64,000 bases of DNA from Colletes latitarsis. Lineage: Eukaryota > Arthropoda > Insecta > Hymenoptera > Colletidae. The stretch covers positions 27,680,479-27,744,478 of the forward strand of contig NC_135147.1 of assembly GCF_051014445.1 (NCBI RefSeq). The letters run 5' to 3'. Below are positions 24,140 to 38,178 of this stretch, piece after piece (within the stretch, counting starts at the first letter, position 1; every line of letters starts with the position of its first letter). The notes under the pieces were generated by a model that was not told the origin of the DNA, ran no database searches, and worked only from the letters and a program-made list of their open reading frames with translations. The position numbers and the translations under genes are program-made.

Positions 24140-25163
24140 CCGAGCCCCTCGTAAACGATCCTCCCGGCAATCAACGATACCAAATACATATGTATATCAT
24201 TGCAGATGATCACTGCGTGTTGTTTCGATACATCGCACGTGCTCAATCAATAATGTTTCATTATTTCACGTATACAATTATTACCTTGAAAATTATATTT
24301 TAAACAAAATAATATTACGTATTACAGTACACGAGCCCGACTAAAGGAGACATATTCGGAACGCGAAATTGCCGCCAACGACTGATGGCCAGTTATTCGG
24401 ACACCGTTAAATAAATTGCGCGTAATTCGACAGCTGTAATTGCGTCATTAACGGCGGCGCTGCGTGAAACGTAAATTCACGGGTGAACGATAATTGCTAG
24501 GACCCAGACCGCCGGTAAATTCGATCCTGGTGCAATTACCGTATTCGTAGACTGTTCGATGGAACCGTCTCGATGATCCGTATTAAATTCAAATCTCGAT
24601 CGTTTCTAGTTTGCGAAAGGAATAACCTGTCGATCAAGATATCGTTCGGCTCCGTACTAAAGAACAGCTGTCTGTCCTCGAAGACTGTAGTTCTCCTACT
24701 AGAGGACGCAGCGAGTTGATCGGCGGTGTTCGGGTTGGCGCAGCGATCAGCTTGTAGCAAGGTGAGCGTGGAGAATTCCCCGGCTGGCCGGAGAGGAGGA
24801 ATGAAAGGCAGAACCGAGGCAGGAGGAGGTAGATCCCGCTCACCGGTGTGCACTTCACCTCCGGCCTCGGCACGGATCGTGAGCAAAGCAACCGACGAGT
24901 CGGTGAACCGAGTGAACCGTTCCATTCTGTTCCGTTCCGTTCCGTTCAGTTTGTAATCGAGTGTGTTGTACCGCGAGTGGTGTCTCCGTTTCGAAGAAAA
25001 CGAGCACCGCCACCGGTGTAGATAAACGTCGTTCGATCGAGTGCTTCGATTTCGATTATCGAGTGACAGAGAGTTTTGCCGTCGCGACGCGGCGCAACAC
25101 GGCGCGGCGCGGCGTTGCGTTCCGAGAACGTTTGCGAGAAACTGGCTAGAAGAATGCGGTAAG
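24140..25163. other. Spacer and probable sas 5' region
   Basis: AT-rich up to about 24.4 kb, then GC-rich sequence towards the sas start codon. It contains a short GTTCC tandem run near 24921-24946. A 368-codon open frame on the opposite strand covers 24536-25642 but has random-looking composition and overlaps the sas first exon antisense, so I treat it as chance. The sas 5' leader and promoter probably lie here; no clear TATA box is visible. Confidence 0.5.
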
Positions 25164-28100
25164 ATGCTTGTCCAGGAAAGATGTTTCTTGTGCGCGGTCG
25201 TGGCAATCTGGCTGTTAGGCGGGGTCGCGTTCGCCTCCTCGGCCCTCGACCGCGAACCACCGACGCAAACAATCACTGCCGGTGAGTCCCCTGTTTCTTG
25301 CTTTTTCCCTCCGTCCTTTCTACCGAGCGCGATTTCTTCTTCCTCCGCGCGAAACCTCGATTTCTCGCGATTCGTTTCGCTCGTCGCCGCGCGTATTTGT
25401 GTCGTTCGGAGAAACTTGCATCGACGTTCCGCGGCCTGATCGTAAGTCAAGCTGCCAGGACGTATAAAACAATTAATTAACCGCTCTACGAGGAAAGCTT
25501 TATTAATTAAATCGGATAACGATCCTTTAAGAATAAACACCGTTGAAGGTTTTGGTCGTATTCGAAACTGGACAGTCGTCGCCCGACAGCTGACGTGAAA
25601 TGCTCGACGTGTACGTAACGGTATTCCACGTGAAATCGGCAAAAAATTCTGTCACGTCCCCGTTCGATGGCTGATGTCATCCGCTTGAATAAAAACGGGG
25701 AATAAAGAGGCACCGATCTGCCTCGACATCGCACGGAATCGAGTTTTCTACGGGACCTGTCGTTATTTCTCCGCTCGGCGAACAAATTTCCCCAAACGAG
25801 AAGCGACAGATTTTGCCAGCGACGGAGGATGGTTCTTTAAATCGGTACGCGAAACGCATTTATTCTCTTTGAGGTCAACGTTCCCGGAAAATAATACCAT
25901 TCTGGTTTCCAATTTCAAGAACAAGTTACTCTTCCTGATACCAAGAACGGCGACTACGTTTCTTCTGTAAAAGTCGAGAACTAGAGTCGTATACGCGAGG
26001 CGAATAAAAACGGGCAGTTCGAGATACTGGACCGTAGACTCGTGCTCGCCGCGTGGAAAGTTTGCGCCGGCGATTACTTTCTACGAGGGAAGATTCCACG
26101 GGGGAAATCGGACCGGGATCCTGCTCGGCCCTTTTCGCGCCTATTATCCGAGGCCTGCTAGTTAAAACACCCGTCAATTTGTATCCCAATGAAATTTAAG
26201 TTCGTTATTTAAAACGCAAAAGGTAGGGGGAAGTAGGAGCGCGAGTGTAACCGATGCGCGTTAAATCGATTTCTGCGGTCGTGCGTGTCTCTCGGCGACT
26301 GTTTCGCGCATCGCTGGTCACTCGCGAAGGTAAACAGACCAGGAGACGCGCATTATGCGTGAGGGAGAGGCGCGAGATACGCTAACGGTAGCGTTGGATC
26401 CAGTTGGCGAAGAACTGGTCGGCGACGCGACGCGTGTTCGTTCCTACGAACGGCCTTGGGGAAAATTAAACCAACGTAGAACGACGTGTAACGGCCTAAA
26501 GAGAATGTTTGCGGTTCTCGAAGCCAAGACACGCGTTCGATATATCGCGCGTCACGGAGAAAGGGCGACCGAGAAGACGCGGCGAAACGGCAAAGAATCA
26601 AGACACGATGATAACACACGATCTTCGATGGCGCAATAAATTTCAAAGAAACAATTTCATTCTATTCGAGAAAGTTCGAAAGAAAGCCACGAGCAAAATT
26701 CATGGAAAAAGAAACGCTTCGATCGCGGTCGAGTAGTCAAAAAAGGCTCTGAAAGTTTCCGAATTATCGCCTCTCTCGATCGCCACGAACGAGGGTTACC
26801 ACGCACGCTAACCTAGTATTTATGACGTGGGCAGGTAGGCTCGTTCGACCAAACCCTCTGATCACGATGTTTTCTTAATAATGAAACACGGTGACTAACT
26901 GCGTCGCCGTGCAACGGTCGGAACAAACTGCTGCTAGGCCATTACTGTTACCATCAACGCGTCGTTGTTCTTATAATAGTAAACGATTCGAGAGGATCCC
27001 AAGAAAAATGATCGAAGGATGAAGTAATTTTTAATTGCTCGTACATCGCGAGTATTACCGATACTGGAACATGTGCGATACCGCACCACTATTAAATCGA
27101 AACACAATTCCTACTGCTGTACACTATCCTAATTAAAGTGAAAGAAACGGAAATGACGGCAGCAACAACGCGCGCAGCTGGCCTGGTAAAGCGGGAACGA
27201 AACATTTTTAATTGCATCCCGGTCGAGGTAATTGCAGAAGCACGTCCTTCGGCTCGCTTCGAGAGGTGCATTCGACTCCTTGAACGCGTAGACCCGCGTT
27301 GCACCATCTTGAACGCGTTCTCCTACTGGATCTTCTAGGTCTCCAACCTACTCCTAATTAAATAACGATTACGTATCCGTGATACGTATAATATTCTTTA
27401 ATTTGCGTAACCAGGAACGACTTTCTATCTCGTGTTCGCGTCGCACTGGTCGTTGATCCCACGCGATAATTGTGTTGAGGTTTCAGCGTTCACATGTACG
27501 AAGATCGTACGCCGCGACACGGCGACAATTAGGAGGTTTCTCGGTTCTCGAAAATAAATAAAATCCAAAGTAGGTGCGAGTAGAAGAATAAAAGAAAAGG
27601 GTTTCCGTGGATCGAGACGAGGCGTTGCGTAGATAGTACAAAGTCTTTTACCGCCTGTTCGCGACGTTCGCGACGTTCTCGATACCATCCTGATCGGCAA
27701 CGATCAATTTCTCTTTTCGCTTAAGTGCACCGGTTTAGCATGCACCGTGTACGCGTATTCTGTCTAGTACGTACACGGAACGCGCGTATAATATGCACCT
27801 CGCGTAGAACACGAAGGGGGCAGAGAACTCGGTACGTAGGTTCGCCGCGTCTCTAGTCTGCGCCGAGTCGAGTCCGTTCTAAACGGCTCCCGATATCTGC
27901 TCCTGTCCCTCGCGACTAATTTCCTATGCTCTTTCGCCTTCTTGGCTCCCTAAGTACCAAACGAATCCATGAACAACAAACATCAGGTCTCTTGGTTCTT
28001 TAACGAATCTTTCACTACTCTCCCCGCGTAGTAAATACAGCTCCATTGTCTTTTTCCTGACAATTTTAAGATACCCTCTATACAAAGCATCCATAACGAT

Positions 28101-31100
28101 CGGTAATGTAAAGAAATATAGAATCGACGATACGTCACAGTGTAAGATAATTCACTTTCGTTGCGGGTAAAATAATTTCAGAGATAAATGCGGTCGTAGG
28201 CTGGAGACTTTAACGGCCGCAAGCAAACGGTCCACGAGGCCGTAATATAGTACGTATCTCGAAGCGTTCGACTCTCCAACGTGACATGAAATAGACGCGA
28301 TGGACTGATTGCATCACGAAACACTTGCGCTCGTTTCTATTATACAACCTTTACGGTTTATCCACGTTGTTAACAGAGAAGACGTGGCACTCTGGTCTTG
28401 ATCGAACAGAGTGAAAGCAGAACGCGATACGATCTTGAAATATTGAATTCATCCAGCCGCCCCGAAACTATTTTTTGTCAGAATTAGAAGAATATTAATT
28501 TCTTCCGCGAGTAGAATAATCGAAAATCGTTGAATAACTTTCTTTCCGATGTTGACTTAATTGTACCTGATTTATTATTCGCGGTATACGTTCTTGACCC
28601 GATTCGAAATGATTTTTCACGCATGACGAAAGGATGAGACATAAGTAGGTAGGTGTATCGTACGCAGCGACTTTCTCCAGTGCGGATCGACTCATGAAAG
28701 ACCTCGATGACTCGCATCGGTGATTAATTCCGAATAAAAGCCAGAGAAATGTTGCGTTTGCTTCCCGTGAATCGAACGAAAAAATTGAGAATTCTAGTCT
28801 TGCTGGCTTTGGATTTAGGATTCTCGACTCGATCGAAGAAAATACCGTTATTTTACTGCCGTAGACAGTAGAATCGGTATCCCTTTTTGAAAGAAAAAAA
28901 TGTACGAAGGGTACGGAAACACCTGCTGCTGATGAGACCGGTGGCAGACCGATGCGATGGTTCGATTTGCCTTTCGCGTTCCGACATTGCGAGTTCGTTG
29001 TTCCCTCGATGGGAACCGTTAGCCTCACGGGACCTGTGCGTTTCAACGCCGCGATTACCTCCGACACGTGTCAAAACAATTCAGAAAACTGAAAGAGTGA
29101 ACGCAATCGCACGAGGTTCCCTCCCGAAACTCTGTACCGCTTCTCATCATCCACTATGTACAATTTCAATCGTCTACAGCAATCGTAGTTCGTAAGAATC
29201 GTTAAAAATTCAGATCGAATCATCGATCCAAGGAAAGAATGCTCGGGTATAGATGTATGTTTTTATTTCAGCCGCATCGCGTCGCATTTAACCGAACAAG
29301 GAATTCCAGCTCGAGGCGTAGCTCTCACATTTAAAATGCCACCGTTCCGGCCCGCCCCTCACTTTTCATCCTTGTTTGCAACGCCGGGATAGATACACAT
29401 ACTTTGTACAGTCTCCGCGCAATGCAGTTCGGAAACTAAAAGTTACATTTTTCCACCTCACAGTCCGGTGCGACTGGTTTCTGGAAATTTTTTTACAACA
29501 GATCCGTACTTGGGACACGGTCAAGCTAAATATTTCGGAGACTTTGAATAAAAACACGAGCTCTAAAACTGGATAAGAATATTGGTATCGCACGAAAAGA
29601 TCGAAAAATCCAATCTTATTTCGTGATAACACACTTGACGTGAAATTTTACCGTCAAATTTTCTCTCATGAATTATTCATACGCATCGAAACGTTCTTTC
29701 TCTAACGCCTGTCAGATTTTAACTATACTTTATTAACGATTAATTGAACTTTTCGTAGTGTTCGTATTTATTTTTTAGAATACAGAGTATAAAAGTGTAG
29801 TCTGAATATTCAATGGAACGTGAAATAAAATCTATTTCGCAAAATATTCCTTTAACGAGTCATTGGTCGTTAGAAGATCGTTGACCAACGAAACGTGATG
29901 TATGAAACGAAATAATGATTGCACAGCGTGTAGCAAGTAGGATAAAATACCGTATGGTCAAAGGCACGCACGATGACCGACTATTTTAACCTTCTCCCCC
30001 CCCCCTCTCTCTCTCCCACTCTCTCCCCCCGGACCCCGACCCCCCTATTCCCTCTTCTTCTTCTTCTCTTCGTTTTACCTTGCCATCTAATTATTCCATC
30101 CAGTTTTGTTCGCATTAGTCCGCGTTCGATCTGTCCTTCGTTAAAAATTTTGCCATTTGCGAATCTTTGTGAAAAATTTTTAGATCGTTTACATCATGGG
30201 TGCCAAAGTTCCACTACCGAGCAGTCGATTCTCCCACCATCAGGTTCCTCGTTAGAGTTAGCTGCCCAGCCAGCGTACTTTGGACCCAACATTTCAGAGT
30301 AGTCATAGTGGGAGCAGTTAGAAAAGTAGGGGAACGAGTCCCACGACTGGCTCGCGTCTCTTCGACACCCCCGATTTATACTATTATAATTTCAATCCGT
30401 CTCGTACCGAAACGATCGATGCCGCGACGAGTACAGTCTCAGGTTTCGACGAATACAGAGAAGCAGAGGAAGTTGAGAAAAATTGTAAACAAAGTAAATA
30501 GGCGCGTAAAAGTAAAGGAACGAGTCTTTTGTCGCGCGCGACGGAGGTAGACCGTTTGAAAAAGAATTTAACCGGACCGGATTCCTTTTTGGGCCAGTGT
30601 TTATACATATGCATGCGGCGAGCGGAAAAGTAGACCGTCGCCTACTTACACGGAAAATCGTTACACGGTGGCTTCGGACGGCCTACAGCGTCAGCAGGTG
30701 GATCCTTTGGACGAACGAACACTGGCGCATGGCGACGCGGCTTACGAACCGGTCGCACCGTTACGGTTTCTCATTCATGCGCGATAAAAGTCACGGTCGT
30801 CTCGACTTTCGATAAAGGCCGGCCAGAGACCGGGCTTCCTGTACTTACGTACGACCAAAACGTGTATCTTTCAAAATTCCAAGTACAGGAAACCGATAAT
30901 AGCTTCTTCGTTACACCGTTTAAAACTCGTCGTAATTGCGCGTTAACGAAAATCGTAAATGCGATTCACGATCTACATAAATACGATGTTTCTTGTTTTT
31001 TACTTTGTAGGTATCGATATCACCGAAATACCAGGCGTACAACCGCTTCGCACCGATGCAAGAAACGAAACGATCGACCGGAAGTCCGAGTATCCGACCA

Positions 31101-34100
31101 AACAGCAGGATTCCAAGACCACCATCGAGCTTAAAAAGAAACCGGTCGACTTCAAGATCAAAACCGATCAAAAGTACCAAAAGCCGTTGAAAGACGATGA
31201 CGCGAAACGCGGAGACGATATCGCGACGACGACGAGCTGGATGTCGTCGACGGATTCCAACGACGATACTACTGCGAAATCAGTGGAAACTATGGACGTT
31301 ACGGTTCCTTTTTTATTTCACGGCGAGCCCATTCTAACCGCAACAAACGCTTCGCCGTCGAACGAATCGTCGTCGATGACCAGCAGTTCCGCGTCAGCGA
31401 TGGTAAACACCAACGGTACGTTTAGAGGCAGAGCGCTGAACATCTCGGCACCAGAGCCAACCAACTCCCTGCACTCCAACATCACCGATCTCAGCGACGT
31501 CAGCATGGACGACGATGACAAAGAAATCGAAGGTGACTTTACCAGCTAAATTTCCATTGTAAGTTCAACGATCTCTGTCCACTAAGGTTGTAAAATTTGA
31601 TCTGTTGCAGGAGGAGAGTACGTGGCACCTCGTAACGAAACTAGCATAAATATCTCTTCGACGTTACTGCCAACGGTACCGGCGGTCTGCGTCGAGGGAA
31701 ATCGTACGTATTCCGTGGGCGAAAAGATTATCAGGGGTTGCGAGGAGAAATGCGTATGCGGCGAGGGTGGCGTGGCAACAGACTGTAAATCGGTCTGTTC
31801 TTCCCCGTACGTCAGGGCCAACAGAGCCATCGAGGATCCACTGTGCCAGGAGAAGCTGGTCACCGAGGAACCTTGTTGCGCGATTCTGGTCTGCGCCGCC
31901 GACTCGGGTGAGCTTTCATTTTCTCAAATCTCCAATTTCACTGTGTCTAAAAGACTTTTGCCCCCTCGTGTTATTCAGTACCCGAGCCGGAGGAGACCTG
32001 CGTCTTCGCGAACAAAACGATCATGAGGGGTCAACGCGTCGAGGATGGCTGCTCCAGAATCTGCGTCTGCGAACCAGCTGGCAACCTAAACTGTCAACCT
32101 AGATGTCCACCGAACGAAACTACTTCGGCGACAAATCAACACGATCGTTGCGTCGTTCTAACCGATCCAAGGTATTCTTCGTGACCAATCATATATTTCT
32201 CTCTCTCTCTCTGTCCCTCTATTTTCTTCGGATTCGTTTAAAGATTCGACAATTATTCGCTTCAGAGATTCTTGTTGCACCATCATTCTCTGCGACGTTA
32301 CTCTGGGTGATCACGAGATTAGACCGGAGACATCGACCGACCTGGCCGTCAATCTCACCGACGCAAAGGTTCTAAATTCGACGGCTATAAAGTTGAAGCT
32401 GTCGACGAAGAACCCGCAGGATGTCACCGTGGAAATATCCGACAAGAATCATGTCTGGAGGCAGCAAAGACCCGACAAAGGTCAGAACGGAGAACCAACT
32501 CTATTTACCCAATCGAGGAATAGCTAAGTACGAAGGAAAAATAAAGAAATGCTTCGTTTCAGAGGGTATCGTATCGAATTTGGAACCTGCGCGCACCTAT
32601 TACGTACGAGTAACCGAAGGAAATAGAATAGGGCCCGCGCTGCAGGTCTTTCTTCCCGCAGAAGTGATCAAGACGAACATCTCGGACAAGACGACGGACA
32701 AGAGTTCTTGCAGCTACAGAGGAAAGACGTACAAGGTGGGAGCGGAATGGTACGACGAATGCATCTCGTTCTGCGTGTGTACCGACGGTGGGAAAACCGA
32801 GTGCGTTACGATCGAGTGCCCCACAGACTTTGGACTCGACGTTCTGGATCCTCACTGCTTAGATTGGGAAACTGTACCGCCGACCTTCGTTCGGAAACCA
32901 CCTCGTTGCTGTCCTCAGGTAAACCTAGCCTTCGACGACGCGCAATAATCTGCACGCGCAGAGTGTCTCTCAGTACTCTCGAGTATCTTTCAAACAACTA
33001 TCGATTACGATAAAATATGTTTCGAAGAAAAGTTAAACGGCTTCAGAGAGAGCACGTAATAAGTTTCTTTTTTTCACTTTCATCGGTATATTGATCCTGG
33101 TATTCGCGCCTGGCCATAACTGAAACGATCATTATCGCACCCGCAGGAAGTACGGTGCAGAAATAATGGTTCGTGCAATTACGAGGGCAAGACGTACGAC
33201 AACTGGAGCGAGTTGCCGTCAAACGTGACCGGATGCGAGAAACGATGTTACTGCGAGATGGGAAACGTGTCCTGCCAGGCTGCCTGTCCGCCGGTTCCAG
33301 CTTTACCGCCGCCAACGTTGCCTTGTCCTTCTTATCAATCCACGCTGACGCATTTACCTGGTGACGATTGTTGCATGAGATGGAGTTGCAGTCGCTCGTC
33401 CAGCCAGATGCCAGGTAAATCTGCGCTTCCGCGGAACCGACGTCGCGACGTAACGCATTAAAAAATTGCTGTTTCCGAGAAAGATCGTTTAAATCCGTCA
33501 AAGCAAAAACAATGCGTTTCCTGATCTTTCTTCACGAAGAGGAAATATATAGGGTGTGTGTTCAAATTGTATGTAATGTTCAAACCATTTGCATCTCGAT
33601 CTCGATCGAATAATCGATCGATGATGGAAGTTTAGATCGATGGTACGTTTAAAAGTGAGAAATTAGTTGCAAACGTACTCTCAACACCCTCTATATCTCT
33701 GTCATGACCGCTGTAGGTATCTCGATGGACGAGATATACGAGTAGACCTCACACCTTACACCTTACACCTTACCAATTTTTCGGCAAAATTAAAAAATTT
33801 CGAATCGTTCTAAAAAAATTATTTTTGGTTGCAGGGATCAATTACAATCATTTTTGGTCATTACACATACCCCCAAAATCCTACTCAGTTTCGAGAAAAA
33901 AATTAATTATCGAAAATGTAATGTCTGACCATACATTGATCTGTTTCCCTGAAATTTCATGCGTATGTTTAAAACAACGTAACTTCTGAACGGATTGGAG
34001 GATTTTAATGTTTCAAGATGCAAACTATACGTATTTTGGTGAAGAATATTTACAAATTCCAGGAATGTTGGAAAAATTGACCAGAAACGTACATAGGATG

Positions 34101-37100
34101 TAAGGTCTACTCGTATACTTGGTCTGTTGTAACTCGACCGAAACGTAGAGTGTTGTTTAATCGGTAGTTGGATTGTTTACGTTTGATCTTCTGGTGGCGG
34201 TGGCTCTGCTGAACTCGTTAGCGTGATCTGCTAGTTGGACGATGATTCGTTAGATTGGCAATGAATGAAAAGGGTGACGGTTTCTACAACGCGAACCTGA
34301 CTGGAACGATTTCTCCAGTGCGAATGCGAAATGTACATTATTACATATCTGTAGAGCCAAAGTGGCTGTATCCTCCGTGGTTTTGCACTCTGTATCGGTA
34401 CACTGATCCGTATATTTCTTCTCCCATCGCGTCGTTCGAGACACTATCGTCGTTGGAAAAAAAGGGGCCCGTACTTACTACTGTACATTTTCTTTCTATT
34501 CTATGCGTGTGTAAAGTGACCGTTGCCAGTTACGTAAACGAAGTTCCTAGAGTTTTCAGCGGTTCGAGCGGAAAGAAACCTGGTGCTGTAAGATGCATGC
34601 TTTGTGCGGCAACGCTTGTTGTACATACATACTTGGATCTCAGGCTGTAAATACATATATGTATATGCATGGAGGATTTGGACAGCGCATCGACCGCACC
34701 GCAGATTACGTGGGCTGTTCGACGAGCACGGCTCTCAGTGACATTGGACCTTTGCTTATTGCAGGAACGAGCGCGACGTCCGCGACGTCCGCGACGCCCG
34801 CGACGCCCGCGTTCCCCGGCCCGTTGGCCACCGACACGTTCGATCGACGACCGACTAACGAATCGGAAACGGCCGGGCCCAGCCAGGAACCGGAACGTGC
34901 CACTTCCTCGTTGCAGGAACATCCGAAAGACGTTAACGCGCCCACCGATACAGGACTGTTTCATTACCCCATGGACCCTGGACATCCCACGATACCGTAC
35001 AACGGACCCTACAGTCCCGAGTACAAACCCACGCATCCCAGCGTCGAAGACGTGTTTCACTTAGTCCCGCACGCTCCTGAAAAGCATCCGACGACTATGA
35101 AAGAAAAGGCCAAGTCGAAATCGGACGCGAAGAAACCGATCGAGCATATCGTTAAACCGCACAAAGACGATTATTATTTCCCCGGGCCGCTGGCTCCGGA
35201 CAAATTCGTGGACAAGACCGCTACGATGCCCGTCCGTGAGAACGATAATCCTGTAAACGTAAACAATTTACCACCGAAATTTGTCCCGTTTGATCATCCG
35301 GCAGGTTTCGCGTTCGCGGTTAGCAACGACGGTCAGAACGTACCTCAGAGTAGTCTGGACGAGTCCGCCGCGGCTGGTCCACCTTACCGCGGCCCGATAC
35401 TCGACAAAGACACGCTCGACCCTAACGTGATCGTTCCCGCGAATCCTAAAAAGAAAACGTCCCCGAGCGACGCGTTTCACGGTGAAAAGGGTAAAACGCC
35501 GACGGGAGTGCCCACTCGGACTAAGCAAACCCACCGCGATCCCGAGCAAGAAATCCTTCCCGGGGAGCTTTATCATCTGATAAATCTGCAACACCCAGGT
35601 TTGGTTCGGTTGGAGCACCAGCCGGCCGAAGGTCATCCGGGTTTGTACGATATCCATCAAGAAATCACGGGTCAGAAACAGTCGACGAACAACCAAATAC
35701 AGCCGGGCTATTTCGGCGAGTCGGTCGACACCGGCGTCGCCGACTCGAAGAAACCCCCCAAGCCGCACATTTACGCGCAAAAGAACGAAAACGGTCAAAC
35801 GACGTATCACGTTCACACCCCAGACATACCAAACACGCCCCAGCAGATCGAGGAGTTGTTAGCTCATATCAGTCAACACGACCCCAATCCTGGACCGTTC
35901 CAACACTATCCCGGACAGCCAGCCATACCTCATAACGCGCCGCCGAGTGGTTCGCAGCCCACTCTACCGCTTCACATTGACGCTCATATACCGCATTCAG
36001 GACTCACGCACTTCAACTACCCGTTCGCAGCGCAAACGCCCAACCAGTCAGGTTCGTCCCTGATCAGCAAAACACTTTTATTTCGAACACCTTCGATATA
36101 CAAAATATCTATAAATATTGCTATTAACCTATCTGTCCTCGAACACCATTTCAAAAGTATAATTGTTCTTTTAAGAAACAAACCGTCGTATCGCCGCAAA
36201 GATACGAGATATATCTTCTCGTAGTTAAAGACAAGAACATTTCTCTCCAACGACTATTCAACCAGTCACGAACAAATTGTTCCAGCGATTTAACGTTTGG
36301 AACGATCGCGATCGATATGCAACGACGAATAACAATTTCACGACGGTGTAACAAAATTAGCCCGTTTTCCTCAACTTTAGGCCTGGATCATAACGTACCA
36401 CCGAGTTTCCCGTTTCCTGGGGCCATGCCCGGATTCCCGATCGCTTCTTCCCCGGACGAAGTCACCGTGCAGATCCTCGAAGCCCTCGATGAAAACACCG
36501 TTCGCCTAGTCTTCACCGTGCCGCAAGTTTTAGTGGGGCTTCACGGACGCGTCGAACTGCGATACACCAACGACAAAACGTACCTTATATCGCTTAATTC
36601 TTTATACCTGTACATACATGCATCGTCAACCTACGGAAATAGAAACTGATTCTAATCCCCGTTAACGTACAGAAACTTGGACGTGTCCACCTGGAAAGCA
36701 CAAGTTTTCGCCCCGCCGAATGATCTGATCGCGACCCCCCAATTAGAGTTCGAATTGACCGATCTGAAGCCCTCGACCGAGTACAAGGTCAAGATCACCG
36801 TCAAGCTGAAAGACTTGGCCAATAGTCCTGCGAGCAAGATCTACAGCGTTCGGACTCTGGAGAAACGAGCCGAGGTGACCACGTTACCGCCTCGGATACC
36901 GATCGATGCCGAGCTCCGTGCAACAGAGACCAACTCCAGCTGGATCAACGTCATGTGGAGAAAGTTCACAGAGTACGAACTGCAATTCATCGACGGCGTT
37001 CAATTAAAGTATAAGGAGCAAGACGGCAAGGTTTATTCCGGTACGCCGTTGATCCACAGGGCGGTCAGGAATTACGTTATCGAGAACCTCGAGTCGTCGA

Positions 37101-38178
37101 CCACTTACGAGGTCGGCATTTCCTTCGTCCCGTTTCCGGGTCAGTTAACGGAACTGGTCAGCGAAAAGACGGTGAGTATCCTTGAACGCATGATCGAGAT
37201 TCGCTTGCCAGAAATAACGTTGACCGCTTGGATCGCTTTAATCTGTCGTTCCTGCATTTTCTTCTTATCGAAGATCCGTGTGACCACCTCGATGGAACCA
37301 GACCCATACTCGTTCCACGTTCACGTGGAAATCAAGACGATCAAGTCGACGGACGTGGAAGTGACGTGGACCGGGGTACCTTATCCAGAAGACAAATACG
37401 TAAACATTTATAGAGCAATTTATCAGAGTGACAGCGGTAAGGAGGATACGAGCACGTTCAAAATCGCCAAAAGGGACTCGAACGCGCGAACGGTGATCAA
37501 CGATCTCAAACCGGGCACCAGGTATCGTCTGTGGCTCGAGGTTTACTTGACCAACGGCAGGATAAAGAAAAGCAACGTACAGGATTTCGTTACCAAACCG
37601 GGAATCCTTCTACCGGCCACAGTTTCTCAGCAAGGTGTGCCAATTTACCGTTTAATATTCCCAATTACCAACGCAAACTTTCTTACGTCGACCAACAAAG
37701 ATAAGAACGTCCGATTCGGAACTTAAAGAATATCTTATTCAGTTTTAAAATCACTAACATTCGAAAGGCTCGTCTATGAAACGCTGTATTCCCAGTCGTA
37801 TACCCGTGGCTGCTGCTATCGAGCAACAACTTGTTTTTTTCAACAGGAAAGCTTGCATCCCTGCCCCTCCACGACGGTGATTACTATGGTCCGTTAGTGG
37901 TGGTGGCCATCGTCGCATCCCTTGCGATCCTATCGACCCTAATTCTCTTGATGATGTTGATGAAAAGGCGGACCAGCAGTAAGGCCGACATTTCCCCCCG
38001 TAAAACCACGTCGGCGTACGACAATCCCTCCTACAAGGTAGAATTACAACAAGAGACTATGGGTAATTTATTCTCATTGTTTTAATATAATAGACCGTCT
38101 ACTACTCCAATTGTCGCGACCATGCAACTTCTCATCGACCTCCGCGATACGATTTTTTTCAACTTTTTAGACCTCTGA
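25164..38178 (+). CDS. sas: Stranded at second, epidermal cell surface receptor
   Basis: Thirteen phase-consistent exons: 25164-25281, 31011-31532, 31611-31907, 31979-32171, 32266-32480, 32563-32918, 33147-33414, 34765-36051, 36381-36579, 36673-37171, 37274-37634, 37847-38062 and 38171-38178, giving 1512 residues. The order is: signal peptide (about 1-26), a Ser/Thr/Asp-rich linker, four VWC Cys-rich modules (about 235-655) with an FN3-like segment between the second and third, a 429-residue Pro/His-rich exon, FN3 modules (about 1100-1430), one membrane span (about 1455-1477), then a short tail with NPSY (1498-1501) ending QQETMDL. This matches Drosophila Sas, an apical epithelial receptor acting with Ptp10D; NPxY motifs bind PTB-domain adaptors. 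The last exon supplies only the final two codons and the stop. The first intron is 5.7 kb. Confidence 0.92.
25282..31010. other. sas intron 1
   Basis: A 5.7-kb intron between the signal-peptide exon (donor GTGAGT) and exon 2 (acceptor TACTTTGTAG). No coding segment is recognisable inside. A pyrimidine-rich run of CCCC, CTCT and TTCTTC lies at about 29990-30070. A long first intron of this kind commonly holds enhancers, but none can be identified by reading. Confidence 0.6.
33726..34129. mobile_element. Chimeric TIR element in a sas intron
   Basis: The ends are family B-like (GACGAGATATACGAGTAGAC at the left, GTCTACTCGTATACTTGGTC at the right, inverted), but the interior about 33785-33960 is family A-like (TCGAATCGTTCTAAAAAAAT, then the TTTTTGGTCATTACACATAC block). 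It lies in the intron between the sas exons ending at 33414 and starting at 34765. It looks like a nested or recombinant element. Confidence 0.6.

Noticed and set aside
24536..25642. 368-codon minus-strand open frame
   Set aside because: Antisense to the sas promoter and first exon, Arg/Ser-rich with no domain or repeat; best explained by CpG-rich sequence with few stops.
36677..37726. Single uninterrupted 349-codon sas exon
   Set aside because: FN3 spacing and the GTGAGT at 37172 indicate an intron to 37273. The end after 37634 also runs into non-coding sequence.
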